From: CAWBLP01 sp963721065
GTDB lineage: Bacteria; Pseudomonadota; Alphaproteobacteria; Acetobacterales; Acetobacteraceae
Assembly: GCA_963721065.1 (NCBI GenBank)
Contig: CAVRHO010000008.1
Location: 248,001 to 312,000, forward strand
Direction: 5' to 3'
Length of the DNA: 64,000 nt
In this document: one piece after another, positions 52,027-61,004 of the stretch
Position numbering within the stretch: position 1 is the stretch's first letter
Layout of the letters: each line of letters starts with the position of its first letter
The notes under the pieces: generated by a model
Seen by the model: only the letters and a program-made list of their open reading frames with translations
Told to the model about the DNA's origin: nothing
Database searches by the model: none
Made by a program: the position numbers and the translations under genes

Positions 52027-52099
52027 GTCCACCAACTTCTCATGTAACTGTATCAGGTTGATGACAAGATGATATGGGTCCTGAATCGAAGCGGCCCGT

Positions 52100-53545
52100 T
52101 CACGCATCCGCGCGCGCACTTTGCGCCGTTTTCACCGTCGCCAGCGCCTCCAGGGCCCGTTTGCGTCCGGCCCCCAGGTCCACGAGCGGCGCCGGATAAT
52201 CCCGCCCCAGCCGCACCCCCGCCCGCGCCAGCGCCGCCTCCGACGCCTCCCACGGCGCGTGGATCGCCCGGTCCTCCAGCCGCGCCAGTTCCGGGACGAA
52301 GTGTCGCACATAGGCGCCGTCCGGATCGAACTTACGTCCCTGCAGCACCGGGTTGAAGATGCGGAAATACGGCGCGGCATCGGCGCCGCAGCCGGCGACC
52401 CACTGCCAACTGGCGGCGTTGTTCGCCAGGTCCGCGTCCACCAGCGTGTCCCAGAACCACGCCTCTCCATCGTGCCACGGCAGCAGCAGGTGCTTCACCA
52501 GGAAGCTGGCCACGACCATGCGCACCCGGTTGTGCATCCAGCCGGTCTGCCACAATTGCCGCATGCCGGCATCGACGATCGGGATGCCGGTCTGCCCCCG
52601 CTGCCAGGCCCGAAGCCCCGCCGGATCGCTGCGCCACGGCATGGCGGCGAAGGCCCGGTTGAGCGGCTGGTCCGGCAGGTCCGGGTGGTGCCACAGCAGG
52701 TGGTAGGAGAACTCCCGCCACAGCACCTCCCGCAGGAAGGACGTGCGGCTGCCCGACGCCGGCATGGCCTGAACCGCATGCCAGACCTGGACCGGTGAGA
52801 TCTCGCCGAAATGCAGGTGCGGCGACAGCATGGACGTGCCGTCCACACCGGGAACATCGCGTTGCGCGGCGTAGTCCTGCAGCGCGTCCTGCGTGAAGCG
52901 ACGCAGCCGGGTCTGCGCCCCCGCCTCCCCCGGCGTCCAGGTGGCGCGCAGCCCGCCCGCCCAGTCGGGACGCGTGGGCAGCAGCCGCCAGGAATCCAGC
53001 GGCTCGGAGGCCGGCGGGGGCGGACAGGCGATCCGGTCGGGCGCGGGATAGAGCGCTTCGGGCGCGCCCAGTTCCATGCAATGGCGGGCGAAGGGGGAAT
53101 AGACGCTGAACGGCGTGCCGGATTTCGTCTTCACCGCGTCCGGATGGAACAGCGTGACGGTGCGCATGCGGTGGAACTTCACGTCCTGCCGCGACAGCGT
53201 GGCCGCCAATGCCGCGTCCACCTCCCGCGCCCAGGGCTCGTAGGAACCGCCGGTGAACACCGCCGTGGCGCCGGCTTCCTCAACAAGCTGCGGGATGGCC
53301 CGTCGCGCCGCCCCCCGGCGCAGCACCAGCGAGGCGCCGCGGGCCTGAAGGTCCCGGGCCAGGCAGGCCAGGCTGTGATGCAGCCACCACCGCGAGGCCC
53401 CGCCCGGCGCCCAGCGTCCGGCCGCCGCGTCATCCATCACATACACCGGCAGCACCGGCTGCCCCGTCGTTACGGCCGCGTTCAGGGCGGCGTGGTCCGA
53501 CAGGCGCAGATCGTTGCGGAACCACAGGATGACCGGCGCACTCAT
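52100..53545 (-). CDS. phrB: Deoxyribodipyrimidine photolyase
   Basis: Blue-light enzyme that splits UV-induced cyclobutane pyrimidine dimers using FAD. The 481-residue class I protein has the N-terminal antenna domain (VILWFRNDLRLSDHAAL), then the FAD domain with SMLSPHLHFGEISP near 245. The DNA-lesion and Trp relay region is WQRGQTGIPIVDAGMRQLWQTGWMHNRVRM near 325, followed by WQWVAGCGADAAPYFRIFNP near 385. All parts are intact. A cryptochrome is a less likely reading. Confidence 0.95.
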   Translation of the reverse strand: MSAPVILWFRNDLRLSDHAALNAAVTTGQPVLPVYVMDDAAAGRWAPGGASRWWLHHSLACLARDLQARGASLVLRRGAARRAIPQLVEEAGATAVFTGGSYEPWAREVDAALAATLSRQDVKFHRMRTVTLFHPDAVKTKSGTPFSVYSPFARHCMELGAPEALYPAPDRIACPPPPASEPLDSWRLLPTRPDWAGGLRATWTPGEAGAQTRLRRFTQDALQDYAAQRDVPGVDGTSMLSPHLHFGEISPVQVWHAVQAMPASGSRTSFLREVLWREFSYHLLWHHPDLPDQPLNRAFAAMPWRSDPAGLRAWQRGQTGIPIVDAGMRQLWQTGWMHNRVRMVVASFLVKHLLLPWHDGEAWFWDTLVDADLANNAASWQWVAGCGADAAPYFRIFNPVLQGRKFDPDGAYVRHFVPELARLEDRAIHAPWEASEAALARAGVRLGRDYPAPLVDLGAGRKRALEALATVKTAQSARADA

Positions 53546-53744
53546 GAGGCGGCTGCTTCACTCCAGGCGGGGCACGCCGCGCCGGGCGGGCAGCGCAACG
53601 CATGACAGTTTGTGAAGTGGCACCGGGCGCGGTTTACGCAAGCACACGCGATGCCGGCGTCGCCGGAGAGCGCGCACCCGTTGACGCCCCGCCCGCCCGC
53701 CGGGTACTCACCGGTAGCGATCGTGCAGCAAGGGGAAATTCGCC

Positions 53745-54941
53745 ATGGATCTGGCCTTCACCGAGGAAGAACGCGCCTTCCGTGAGGAGGCTCGGCGCTT
53801 CTTCCGCACCGAAATCCCGCAGTCCATCCGCGACAAGGTGGCCGAGGGCGAGGGCCTGACGCGCGACGACATGATCACCAGCCAGCGCATCCTGAACGCG
53901 CGCGGCTGGGCCACGCCCAACTGGCCGGTGCAGTACGGCGGGCAGGACTGGTCGCCGGTGCAGGTCTATCTGTACCAGGACGAGATGCAGCAGGCGAACG
54001 TGCCGCCGCCGATCGGCTTCAACGTCACCATGGTCGGCCCGGTGATCGCGCAGTTCGGCAACGAGCAGCAGAAGCAGCACTTCCTGCCGAAGACCGCCAA
54101 TGCCGACATCTTCTGGTGCCAGGGCTTCTCCGAGCCCGGCTCCGGGTCCGACCTGGCCAGCCTGCGTACGCGGGCCGAACGGAAGGGGGACAAGTACGTC
54201 ATCAACGGCCAGAAGATCTGGACCACGCTGGCGCAACATGCCGACTGGATCTTCTGCCTGTGCCGCACCGACCCGGCGGCGAAGAAGCAGGAAGGCATCT
54301 CCTTCATCCTGGTCGATATGAAGACGCCCGGCATCACCGTGCGCCCGATCATCACCATCGACGGCGGCCGCGAGGTGAACGAGGTGTTCTTCGACAATGT
54401 CGAAGTCCCCGTGGAGAACCTGGTCGGGCAGGAGAACAAGGGCTGGGACTACGCCAAGTTCCTGCTGGGCAATGAGCGCACCGGCATCGCCCGGGTGGGG
54501 ATGTCCAAGGCCAAGGTGGCGCGGATCAAGGAACTGGCCGGCCAGGAACTGTCCGGCGACCGCCCGCTGATCGAGGACCCGCGCTTCCGCGAAAAGCTGA
54601 CCGCCATCGAGGTGGAGCTGAAGGCGCTGGAGATGACCCAGCTTCGCGTCGTGTCGGATGAGCGCAAGCGGGAGAAGGGCCGGCAGAACCCGGCGTCGTC
54701 GATCCTGAAGCTGAAGGGCTCGGTGATCCAGCAGCAACTCACGGACCTGCTGATGGAGGTGGTCGGCCCCTACGTGATGCCGTTCCAGCGCGAGTTCGAC
54801 GGCCGCAACGAGCCGGTGATCGGGCCCGAATACGCCACCGAGGCGGCGCCGATGTATTTCAACTACCGCAAGGTATCGATCTACGGCGGCAGCAACGAGA
54901 TCCAGCGCAACATCGTCGCCAAGGCGATCCTGGGACTCTGA
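53745..54941 (+). CDS. Acyl-CoA dehydrogenase
   Basis: FAD flavoprotein of 398 residues that introduces a double bond next to the thioester in an acyl-CoA. The N-terminal domain starts MDLAFTEEERAFREEARRFF. FAD/substrate strands contain FWCQGFSEPGSGSDLASLRTRAER near 123, and the end reads YRKVSIYGGSNEIQRNIVAKAILGL. It pairs with a second, distinct acyl-CoA dehydrogenase 145 bp downstream; such pairs often form one heteromeric enzyme for an unusual side chain (for example steroid or branched acids). Substrate unknown here. Confidence 0.94.
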   Translation: MDLAFTEEERAFREEARRFFRTEIPQSIRDKVAEGEGLTRDDMITSQRILNARGWATPNWPVQYGGQDWSPVQVYLYQDEMQQANVPPPIGFNVTMVGPVIAQFGNEQQKQHFLPKTANADIFWCQGFSEPGSGSDLASLRTRAERKGDKYVINGQKIWTTLAQHADWIFCLCRTDPAAKKQEGISFILVDMKTPGITVRPIITIDGGREVNEVFFDNVEVPVENLVGQENKGWDYAKFLLGNERTGIARVGMSKAKVARIKELAGQELSGDRPLIEDPRFREKLTAIEVELKALEMTQLRVVSDERKREKGRQNPASSILKLKGSVIQQQLTDLLMEVVGPYVMPFQREFDGRNEPVIGPEYATEAAPMYFNYRKVSIYGGSNEIQRNIVAKAILGL

Positions 54942-54986
54942 ACGCGGTGCCGTGGTCGGCCGCGTGGCCGGCCACGGCCGTTACGT

Positions 54987-55075
54987 GTCATGGCCGGGTT
55001 TGGCCCGGCCATCCACGTCCTGTCCCTGCCCCACCCATCACAGTCGTGGATGGCCGGCCCGCGCCGGCCATGACG
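54987..55075. repeat. Palindromic dispersed repeat between two acyl-CoA dehydrogenase genes
   Basis: gtcatggccgggtttggccc with ggccatccacg on the left, tcgtggatggccggcccgcg with ggccatgac on the right, short spacer between. The right edge ends in gacggagag, which acts as ribosome-binding sequence for the next gene. Confidence 0.85.
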
Positions 55076-55086
55076 GAGAGACCGCA

Positions 55087-56241
55087 ATGGACTTCGACCT
55101 GACCGATGACCAACGCCTGCTGAAGGAAAGCGTCGATCGCCTGATCGCCGACCAGTACCAGTTCGAGCAGCGCAAGAAATACATGGCCGAACCCACCGGC
55201 TGGAGCCAGGCCATCTGGTCCCAGCTTACCGAGCTCGGCCTGCTCGGCCTCCCCTTCGCCGAAAGCCTGGGCGGATTCGGCGGCGGCGGCGTGGAAACCA
55301 TGATCGTCATGGAGGCGTTCGGCACCGGCCTGGTGCTGGAGCCGTATTTCCCCACCGTGATCCTGGGCGGCGGCCTGCTGCGCCGCGCCGCCAGTGACGC
55401 GCAGCGCGCCGCGCTGGTGCCGCAGGTGGTGGCCGGCAAGATGAAGCTGGCCTTCGCGCATATCGAGCGTCACTCACGCTACGACCTCGGGAACGTCACC
55501 ACCACCGCCCGCAAGGATGGCGACGGCTACGTGCTGGACGGCGCCAAGAGCGTGGTGCTGCATGGTGACTGCGCCGACCGCATCCTGGTCACCGCCCGCA
55601 CCGGCGGCAGCCAGCGGGACCGCGGCGGCGTCGGGCTGTTCCTGGTCGATCCATCCACCTCCGGCGTGACCCGCCGCGGCTATCCCACGCAGGACGGGCT
55701 GCGCGCGGCGGAACTCACCCTGTCGGGCGTGCGCGTCGGCGCCGACGCGGTGTTCGGCACCGACTGCCTGCCGGCGATCGAGCACGCGGTGGACGAGGCG
55801 ATCGCCGCGCTGTGCGCCGAGGCGGTGGGCACGATGCAGGCGATGCACGAGACCACGCTGGAATACCTGAAGACCCGCCAGCAGTTCGGCCGGCCGATCG
55901 GGTCGTTCCAGGTGTTGCAGCATCGGTCCGTGGACATGCTGGTGGCGCTGGAACAGGCCCGCAGCATGGCGATGTTCGCCGCAGTCACCGCCGAGGAGAC
56001 GGATGCGACCGAACGCCAGCGGGCGATTTCCGCGGCGAAGATCCAGATAGGCCGGTCCGGCAAGCATATCGGCCAGGAGGCGATCCAGTTGCATGGCGGC
56101 ATCGGCATGACCATGGAGTACAAGGTCGGCCACCATTTCAAGCGCATGACGATGATCGACCAGATGTATGGCGACGCCGACACGCACAACGCCAGGCTGG
56201 CGCGGCTGGGCGGGATCTTCGGAAACACCAAGGCGGCCTGA
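55087..56241 (+). CDS. Acyl-CoA dehydrogenase, second of a pair
   Basis: A 384-residue flavoprotein starting MDFDLTDDQRLLKESVDRLI. The substrate region is FAHIERHSRYDLGNVTTTARKDGDGY and the FAD/dimer helix includes TRQQFGRPIGSFQVLQHRSVDMLVALEQAR; it ends AIQLHGGIGMTMEYKVGHHFKRM. The last segment replaces the YGGSNEIQ pattern of its partner, so this is the more divergent member of a likely alpha-beta pair. Its GGAGAG ribosome site is part of a dispersed repeat. Confidence 0.94.
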   Translation: MDFDLTDDQRLLKESVDRLIADQYQFEQRKKYMAEPTGWSQAIWSQLTELGLLGLPFAESLGGFGGGGVETMIVMEAFGTGLVLEPYFPTVILGGGLLRRAASDAQRAALVPQVVAGKMKLAFAHIERHSRYDLGNVTTTARKDGDGYVLDGAKSVVLHGDCADRILVTARTGGSQRDRGGVGLFLVDPSTSGVTRRGYPTQDGLRAAELTLSGVRVGADAVFGTDCLPAIEHAVDEAIAALCAEAVGTMQAMHETTLEYLKTRQQFGRPIGSFQVLQHRSVDMLVALEQARSMAMFAAVTAEETDATERQRAISAAKIQIGRSGKHIGQEAIQLHGGIGMTMEYKVGHHFKRMTMIDQMYGDADTHNARLARLGGIFGNTKAA

Positions 56242-56268
56242 TCCGGCCTCAGTTCTTCAGTCGCTCAT

Positions 56269-56374
56269 GTCATGGCCGGGCCTGACCCGGCCATCGACAC
56301 CGGAGCGATCGGGTCGGGATGCAGCGGCATACGCCTGAACGGGGGTAGATGGCCGGCTCAAGGCCTGACCATTA
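56269..56374. repeat. Dispersed palindromic element, forward orientation
   Basis: gtcatggccgggcctgaccc with ggccatcg, core cgatcgggtcgggatgcagc, right palindrome gatggccggctcaaggcctg. It follows the second acyl-CoA dehydrogenase by 27 bases. Confidence 0.85.
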
Positions 56375-56500
56375 CCCGCAACCCCGTCTGGACGCAGAGT
56401 GCCGCCGCCAGACCATACCGCGTCGTAGCGAGCAATGACCCGCCACGACGTGGTGCGGCGGTCCGTGCTGGCGCCCCGGTCTTTCGGCCAGCTCCAGCGG

Positions 56501-56818
56501 TCAGCCGACGTGCAGTTCCTCCGCGAGCTTCTCGAAATCCTCGCGCACATCTCCGATCGTCGGCAGGCCAAGATCCTTCAGCGCGCGGTGCACCTTCTGC
56601 GCCGGCTCCGAGTGCAGGTCGCGCTTGAAGTTGGTAACCACCTCCTCGGCGGACCCGTAGCCGTGGAAACGGTCGATTTCGGTCTGCGTGCGCCGCTGCA
56701 CGTCCTTCAGCTTGTCGCGCTTGTTCTCCGGATAGCGGTCCGCCTTCGCGTGCATCACCGGCTGGAACGCCTTCTGCTCCAGCAAGTGCACCAGCCTGTC
56801 CTTCGCATTGCTGCTCAT
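56501..56818 (-). CDS. Conserved hypothetical protein, helical
   Basis: A 105-residue, highly charged, helical protein beginning MSSNAKDRLVHLLEQKAFQPVM. KADRYPENKRDKLKDVQRRT and FHGYGSAEEVVTNFKRDLHSE follow, and it ends EKLAEELHVG. I do not know a function for it. The start at 56818 is fixed by GGAGGTAGAGCG just before it. It begins 17 bases after the GH65 stop and on the same strand, so it probably ends that operon. Confidence 0.75.
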   Translation of the reverse strand: MSSNAKDRLVHLLEQKAFQPVMHAKADRYPENKRDKLKDVQRRTQTEIDRFHGYGSAEEVVTNFKRDLHSEPAQKVHRALKDLGLPTIGDVREDFEKLAEELHVG

Positions 56819-56835
56819 CGCTCTACCTCCTGCCA

Positions 56836-59232
56836 TCAGGACCTGTCCCGCGTCAGCTTCATGCGGATCTCGCCACCCGGCGCCAGCAGGTCGCGCCGCC
56901 CGCGCTGTTCCACCGGCATGGCGGTCCGGTTGCCCGCATCGGCACGCAGACGAACCTCCGTATCGTTGGCTTCCAGCGCAAAGGCGTCACCGCGGCAACC
57001 AAAGGCCAGCCGCACAGGGCCCAACTCTTGCGGCGGCGACGGATGCAGTGCGAGGCCATGCGCGCGGATGCGAAGCCCGAGGTAGTGACGCTGCAACACA
57101 TCCAGGGTGCCCGCCATCGCACCAAGATGAAGCCCCTCGGTCGAACCGGCCGTCGGTGACGGGGTCAGGTCCAGCACCATCGCTTTCCGGAAGTAGCGCC
57201 ACGAAGCAGCCGGATCGAGCTGTGCCAGCGCGCCGGCACAGACCACGCGCGACAGGCTCAATTCATGCGATACACGCTGCAGGTAATACGCGGCCGTACG
57301 ACGCAGATCATCCCGTGTAGGATGGTAGCCCAGCCGGCTGAGAATGTCGGTAAGATCCTCCGGCAGAAGCAGGTGGAACAGCATCAGCACGTCGGCCTGC
57401 TTGGTCACCTGCAGCGCGTCAACATTCCCGCCCTCGCGTTCCAGCGCCCAGTTCACCCGCTGGTTCGGATGGTCACGCACGTAACCGGCGACGTCGATCT
57501 CGCGCAGCCGCTCGAAACCGGCGAACTGGCTGATGATCCCGTCGCCGTGGAATTCCAGCCGCATGGTGCGACTGATCCTGTCCCACGCGGCAAACTCCTC
57601 GTCGGACAGCTCAAGCCGCGCCCGCAGGGCCGCGCGTGACGCCTGCGGCAGATGGTCCAGCACCTCCAGCGCACGGCACAGCGTCCAGACCGCCATGACA
57701 TTGGTGTAGGCGTTGTTGTCCAGCCCGGGCGCCGCGGCCCCCGGATACGCGTTGTGGTATTCGTCCGGACCGATCACGCCAACGATCACGTGTCGTCCGG
57801 TTGCCGGATCGAAGCGCGCCAGGCTTGCCCAGAACCGGGCGACCTCCAGGATCATCTCCGCGCCGTGTGCGGCAAGAAACGCGGTGTCGCCGGTGGCCAG
57901 GTAGTACTGCCAGGCGTTGTAGGCGATCGCCGCCCCGATATGGCGTTGCAGACGGGTGTGGTCCGGGCTCCATGTCCCGGTCAGCAGGTTGAGCTGATAG
58001 GATGGCGTGGCTTCCTCGCCGGTCCCGGCGCTGCGCCAGGGGAACATTGCGCCGCTCAGGCCGCAACGGCGCGCCGCGCGGCGGGCCTGGTCCAGGCGGT
58101 GATAGCGGTACATCAGCAGCGAGCGGGCGAGTTCCGGAAAGCGCAGGTTCAGGAACGGGAAGACGAAGATTTCGTCCCAGAAGATCTGGCCGCGATACGC
58201 CTCCTGCCAGCCACGCGCCGGAAAGCCGGTGTCGCGGCCGACCGACAGCGGAGAGATCGTCTGTAACACATGAAACCGGTGCAGGGCCACGGCACGCGCC
58301 AGCTCGGGCTGCGCCGCCTCGATGCGTCCGCTCTGCCGGAGTTGCGCCCAGACACGCACGTGTTCGGCTTGCAGCGAGTCAAAGTCCGGTGCTTCCGCAG
58401 CTTCGGTCCGGGCAGCCTCACCGGGATCTCCCGTGGCCGGATCGCGCGACGTCGCGATTGCCACGATCTTTTCCACCGCAACCGTCTCGCCACGCCTCAA
58501 CCTACAGACCCGCCGCTCGGCGACACTCGCATCATCGCACTGCACGCTGCGTGGCTCGCACGCCGCGTTCAGCCGGGTCCGTACCGCAAGGGCGATCTCG
58601 GTCCGCGATTGCCGCGTTCGCACCGATACCGTCAGCAGGTCGGGCGGTTCGGCCGCACGGTGCACCAGGTCGAGATGACGGTGTTCGAAGGGGGCGTAGC
58701 GCACCACCAGCGTGTTCTGGCTGTCGCAGTTCAGTGCGGAGCGCAGCTCGATCGGCCCGTCCCAGTTTTCCGGCGTCAGTTCCAGTCGCAGTCCGGCCAT
58801 ACCGGACCGCGTCATGCTGACAAGGCGGTGCTCGGAAAGCGTGGTCTCCCGACCGGCCACGTCGCGGAAGCGAACGGTGCGGTACATGATGCCGCAGCGC
58901 AGGTTCAATCCGTGGCGGTAGGCGAGAATCTCCACGTCATCCAGGCAGAACCAGGCAGTTTCCCCGACAGGGCGAAATGTCAGTGGCAACCAGTTGGGCA
59001 GGTTCACCAGCAACTCGTCATCCACCCGCTCGCCCTGGATGATGCTGGTGGCGCGGTTGTAGCAGCCGGCCCGGTATGTTCCGGGATAATGCGTGGGATC
59101 CGCGACCGGCGCATCGGTTGCGCAGGCACGCACGAACAGCATGCCGTTGCCCAGGCCGAGCAGGGATTCGCGCCGCCGCTCGTCGGCGGGATCGTAGGCG
59201 TCGAAGACGATGTCCGGACAGCTCGCCACCAC
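56836..59232 (-). CDS. Glycoside hydrolase family 65 (disaccharide phosphorylase-like)
   Basis: Family of inverting phosphorylases that split maltose, trehalose, kojibiose or similar into glucose 1-phosphate and a sugar. The 798 residues have a beta-sandwich front (ADERRRESLLGLGNGMLFVRA near 16), the (alpha/alpha)6 barrel with PARGWQEAYRGQIFWDEIFVFPFLN near 355, and the catalytic-acid Glu in VIGVIGPDEYHNAY near 510. The C-terminal DLTPSPTAGSTEGLHLGAMAGT is also typical. The GTG at 59232 is chosen because it follows the pfkB stop by four bases; an ATG at 59343 would overlap pfkB by over 100 bases. Linkage specificity cannot be read from sequence. Confidence 0.9.
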   Translation of the reverse strand: MVASCPDIVFDAYDPADERRRESLLGLGNGMLFVRACATDAPVADPTHYPGTYRAGCYNRATSIIQGERVDDELLVNLPNWLPLTFRPVGETAWFCLDDVEILAYRHGLNLRCGIMYRTVRFRDVAGRETTLSEHRLVSMTRSGMAGLRLELTPENWDGPIELRSALNCDSQNTLVVRYAPFEHRHLDLVHRAAEPPDLLTVSVRTRQSRTEIALAVRTRLNAACEPRSVQCDDASVAERRVCRLRRGETVAVEKIVAIATSRDPATGDPGEAARTEAAEAPDFDSLQAEHVRVWAQLRQSGRIEAAQPELARAVALHRFHVLQTISPLSVGRDTGFPARGWQEAYRGQIFWDEIFVFPFLNLRFPELARSLLMYRYHRLDQARRAARRCGLSGAMFPWRSAGTGEEATPSYQLNLLTGTWSPDHTRLQRHIGAAIAYNAWQYYLATGDTAFLAAHGAEMILEVARFWASLARFDPATGRHVIVGVIGPDEYHNAYPGAAAPGLDNNAYTNVMAVWTLCRALEVLDHLPQASRAALRARLELSDEEFAAWDRISRTMRLEFHGDGIISQFAGFERLREIDVAGYVRDHPNQRVNWALEREGGNVDALQVTKQADVLMLFHLLLPEDLTDILSRLGYHPTRDDLRRTAAYYLQRVSHELSLSRVVCAGALAQLDPAASWRYFRKAMVLDLTPSPTAGSTEGLHLGAMAGTLDVLQRHYLGLRIRAHGLALHPSPPQELGPVRLAFGCRGDAFALEANDTEVRLRADAGNRTAMPVEQRGRRDLLAPGGEIRMKLTRDRS

Positions 59233-59236
59233 GCGG

Positions 59237-60199
59237 TCACAGCGCCAGAGGCCGGGCGTTGCGCGCCAGCGCCGGCAGCAGCGCCTCCACGTCTTCCCGG
59301 GTCGGATAGGATTGCTGGGAGCCGTATGCGGTGACGGCAACATGGGATGCGGCCACGGCGAAGCACGCCGCCTCGAGCGGCGGCCGCCGCTCCAGCAGCG
59401 CGACGGCCAGCGCCCCGGCGAAGGCGTCGCCGGCGCCGGTGCGGTCGATCACCGGCACCGGAACCGGTGGGATGTGCGTCAATGTGCCAGCGCAGGAGAA
59501 AACGCAGCCGCCCTTCGGCAGCTTCACGCAGGCCATGTGGACGCCCCTTCCCGCCAGTTCGCGCGCGGCCTGGCCGGCGGCTTTCGCGTGGTCGATGCGG
59601 ATGCCGGTCAGGGCGGCGGTCTCGGCGGGGTTGGGGGTGATCGCGTGGGTCAGCGGGAACACGGCGGGGTCCACCCGGGCCGGCGGCGCCGGATCCAGCA
59701 CCAGCCTCAGGCCACGCCGGTGCGCCGCTTCGGCGGCTCGCATCGCAGCCTGGGGCGAGACCTCGAAATCCACCACCAGCACCGATCCATCGGGCGCTTC
59801 GGCGATGGATGTGGTCAGCGCCTCGAGCATGCGTTCGGTCCAGGCGTCATTGGCGTTGCCGGCGCGGACGATCGTTTCACTGCCGTCGGGCGCGACGGCG
59901 ATCATCGACACGCCGGTGAAGCAGGCATCGGCGGTGAAGACATGCGACAGGTCGATGCCAGCCTTACGCAACGGATCGAGCGCCTGCTCGCGCAGGTCGT
60001 CGCCGCCGACGCATCCGAACAGTTGGGCGGAGATGCCAAAGCGTTGGGCCAGGACGGCGATGTTGGCGGCCTTGCCGCCGCTCAGCCGGACGAAATCATG
60101 CGCCGTCAGCGTGCCGCCGGCCGCCAGGGGCCGGTCCACCCGGGCCTGGAAATCCGCGTTGATGCTGCCGACGGCGAGGATTGCGGGATCTTGCGGCAT
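59237..60199 (-). CDS. PfkB-family carbohydrate kinase
   Basis: Ribokinase-like sugar or nucleoside kinase of 320 residues. The N-terminus is MPQDPAILAVGSINADFQARV, followed by FVRLSGGKAANIAVLAQRFG near 45. The C-terminal DRTGAGDAFAGAL near 258 supplies the anion hole and catalytic Asp. Immediately before GH65, with which it is translationally coupled, so it may phosphorylate the free sugar released by that phosphorylase. A much longer open frame upstream is read from an 18-bp tandem repeat and is rejected as the start. Confidence 0.92.
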   Translation of the reverse strand: MPQDPAILAVGSINADFQARVDRPLAAGGTLTAHDFVRLSGGKAANIAVLAQRFGISAQLFGCVGGDDLREQALDPLRKAGIDLSHVFTADACFTGVSMIAVAPDGSETIVRAGNANDAWTERMLEALTTSIAEAPDGSVLVVDFEVSPQAAMRAAEAAHRRGLRLVLDPAPPARVDPAVFPLTHAITPNPAETAALTGIRIDHAKAAGQAARELAGRGVHMACVKLPKGGCVFSCAGTLTHIPPVPVPVIDRTGAGDAFAGALAVALLERRPPLEAACFAVAASHVAVTAYGSQQSYPTREDVEALLPALARNARPLAL

Positions 60200-60217
60200 G
60201 TCACCTGACTTGCGTTC

Positions 60218-60361
60218 GCCGCTCTTCCGTGCAGCGCCGCTCTTTCGTGCAGCGCCACTGTTCGGTGCAGCGCCACTGTTCGGTGCAGCGCCACTGTTCG
60301 GTGCAGCGCCACTGTTCGGTGCGGTGTCGCTCTTCCGTGCAGTGTCGCTCTTCCGTGTCAT
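60218..60361. repeat. Eight 18-bp tandem units upstream of pfkB
   Basis: Units begin every 18 bases from 60218. The middle four (60254-60325) read GCCACTGTTCGGTGCAGC or nearly so; the two on each side read G(C/T)CGCTCTTCCGTGCAG(C/T). The last runs into the dispersed palindromic element at 60357. The array starts 19 bases before the pfkB ATG on the minus strand. Confidence 0.92.
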
Positions 60362-60455
60362 GGCCGGGCCTGACCCGGCCATCTGCCCCCGTCCAGGCGA
60401 GCTCCCTTGCACCCCGACCAAGGGGTAGATGGCCGGGTCAGGCCCGGCCATGACC
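60357..60455. repeat. Dispersed palindromic element, reverse orientation
   Basis: gtcatggccgggcctgaccc with ggccatc, core ccccgtccaggcgagctccc, and a perfect right palindrome gatggccgggtcaggcccgg with ccatgac. Confidence 0.85.
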
Positions 60456-60507
60456 AGGTCTATCGGGACCGGCTCGCCTGTTCCGACCCGGACTACCCCG
60501 GCCGACG

Positions 60508-60858
60508 TCAGCCGCCCGGCTTCGCGTCGCGGTCGTGCACCTCGGCCGGCGGCGTCGTCGCCTCCACCGCCGTGAACTCCTCCAGGATGCGGTAGCTGTG
60601 CTCCGCGCCCTTCGGCACGATCCAGGACGACCCCGGCTCCAGCCGCACGGTCTGCCCTTCCAGCGTCAGCTCCGCCTTGCCCGCGATCACATAGCCCGCC
60701 GTTTCATAGTCCCGCCGGGCTGGCGCCTTGTCCTTCCCCGGCGCCTCCTTGTCCCACAGGCGCATCGACAGCGCGCGGCCGTCCGCCAGGTATTTCTGCC
60801 CCTGCGGCCCTTTCGGCGCGTGGGCGGCTTCCACCTTCACCACCGACGTGTCACTCAT
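60508..60858 (-). CDS. Cupin-domain protein
   Basis: A single-domain beta barrel of 116 residues. RRDYETAGYVIAGKAELTLEGQ and LEPGSSWIVPKGAEHSYRILE are the two cupin motifs, the second keeping the Pro-x-x-x-x-His core. The first motif lacks the usual His pair, so metal binding is doubtful. Function unknown; small cupins of this kind act as isomerases, oxygenases or ligand-binding proteins. Divergent from the glycerate kinase gene. Confidence 0.88.
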   Translation of the reverse strand: MSDTSVVKVEAAHAPKGPQGQKYLADGRALSMRLWDKEAPGKDKAPARRDYETAGYVIAGKAELTLEGQTVRLEPGSSWIVPKGAEHSYRILEEFTAVEATTPPAEVHDRDAKPGG

Positions 60859-61004
60859 GGCTTAGCTCCATTTCCAGCCGGTCAGGACCTGAACGGCGCG
60901 GAAGCGTCCCGGTTCGGCGGCACGTGTTCGGCGGGGCGTGGCGCCACACGCGCCACTCGGCCATAATCGCGGTCCGGGGGAGTCTGAAACGATCGAGAGG
61001 ATGC

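Noticed and set aside
60200..60451. N-terminal extension of the PfkB kinase with KSDTA/NSGAA repeats
   Set aside because: The extension is the translation of the 18-bp tandem array and the dispersed repeat; the kinase fold begins at MPQDPAILAVG.
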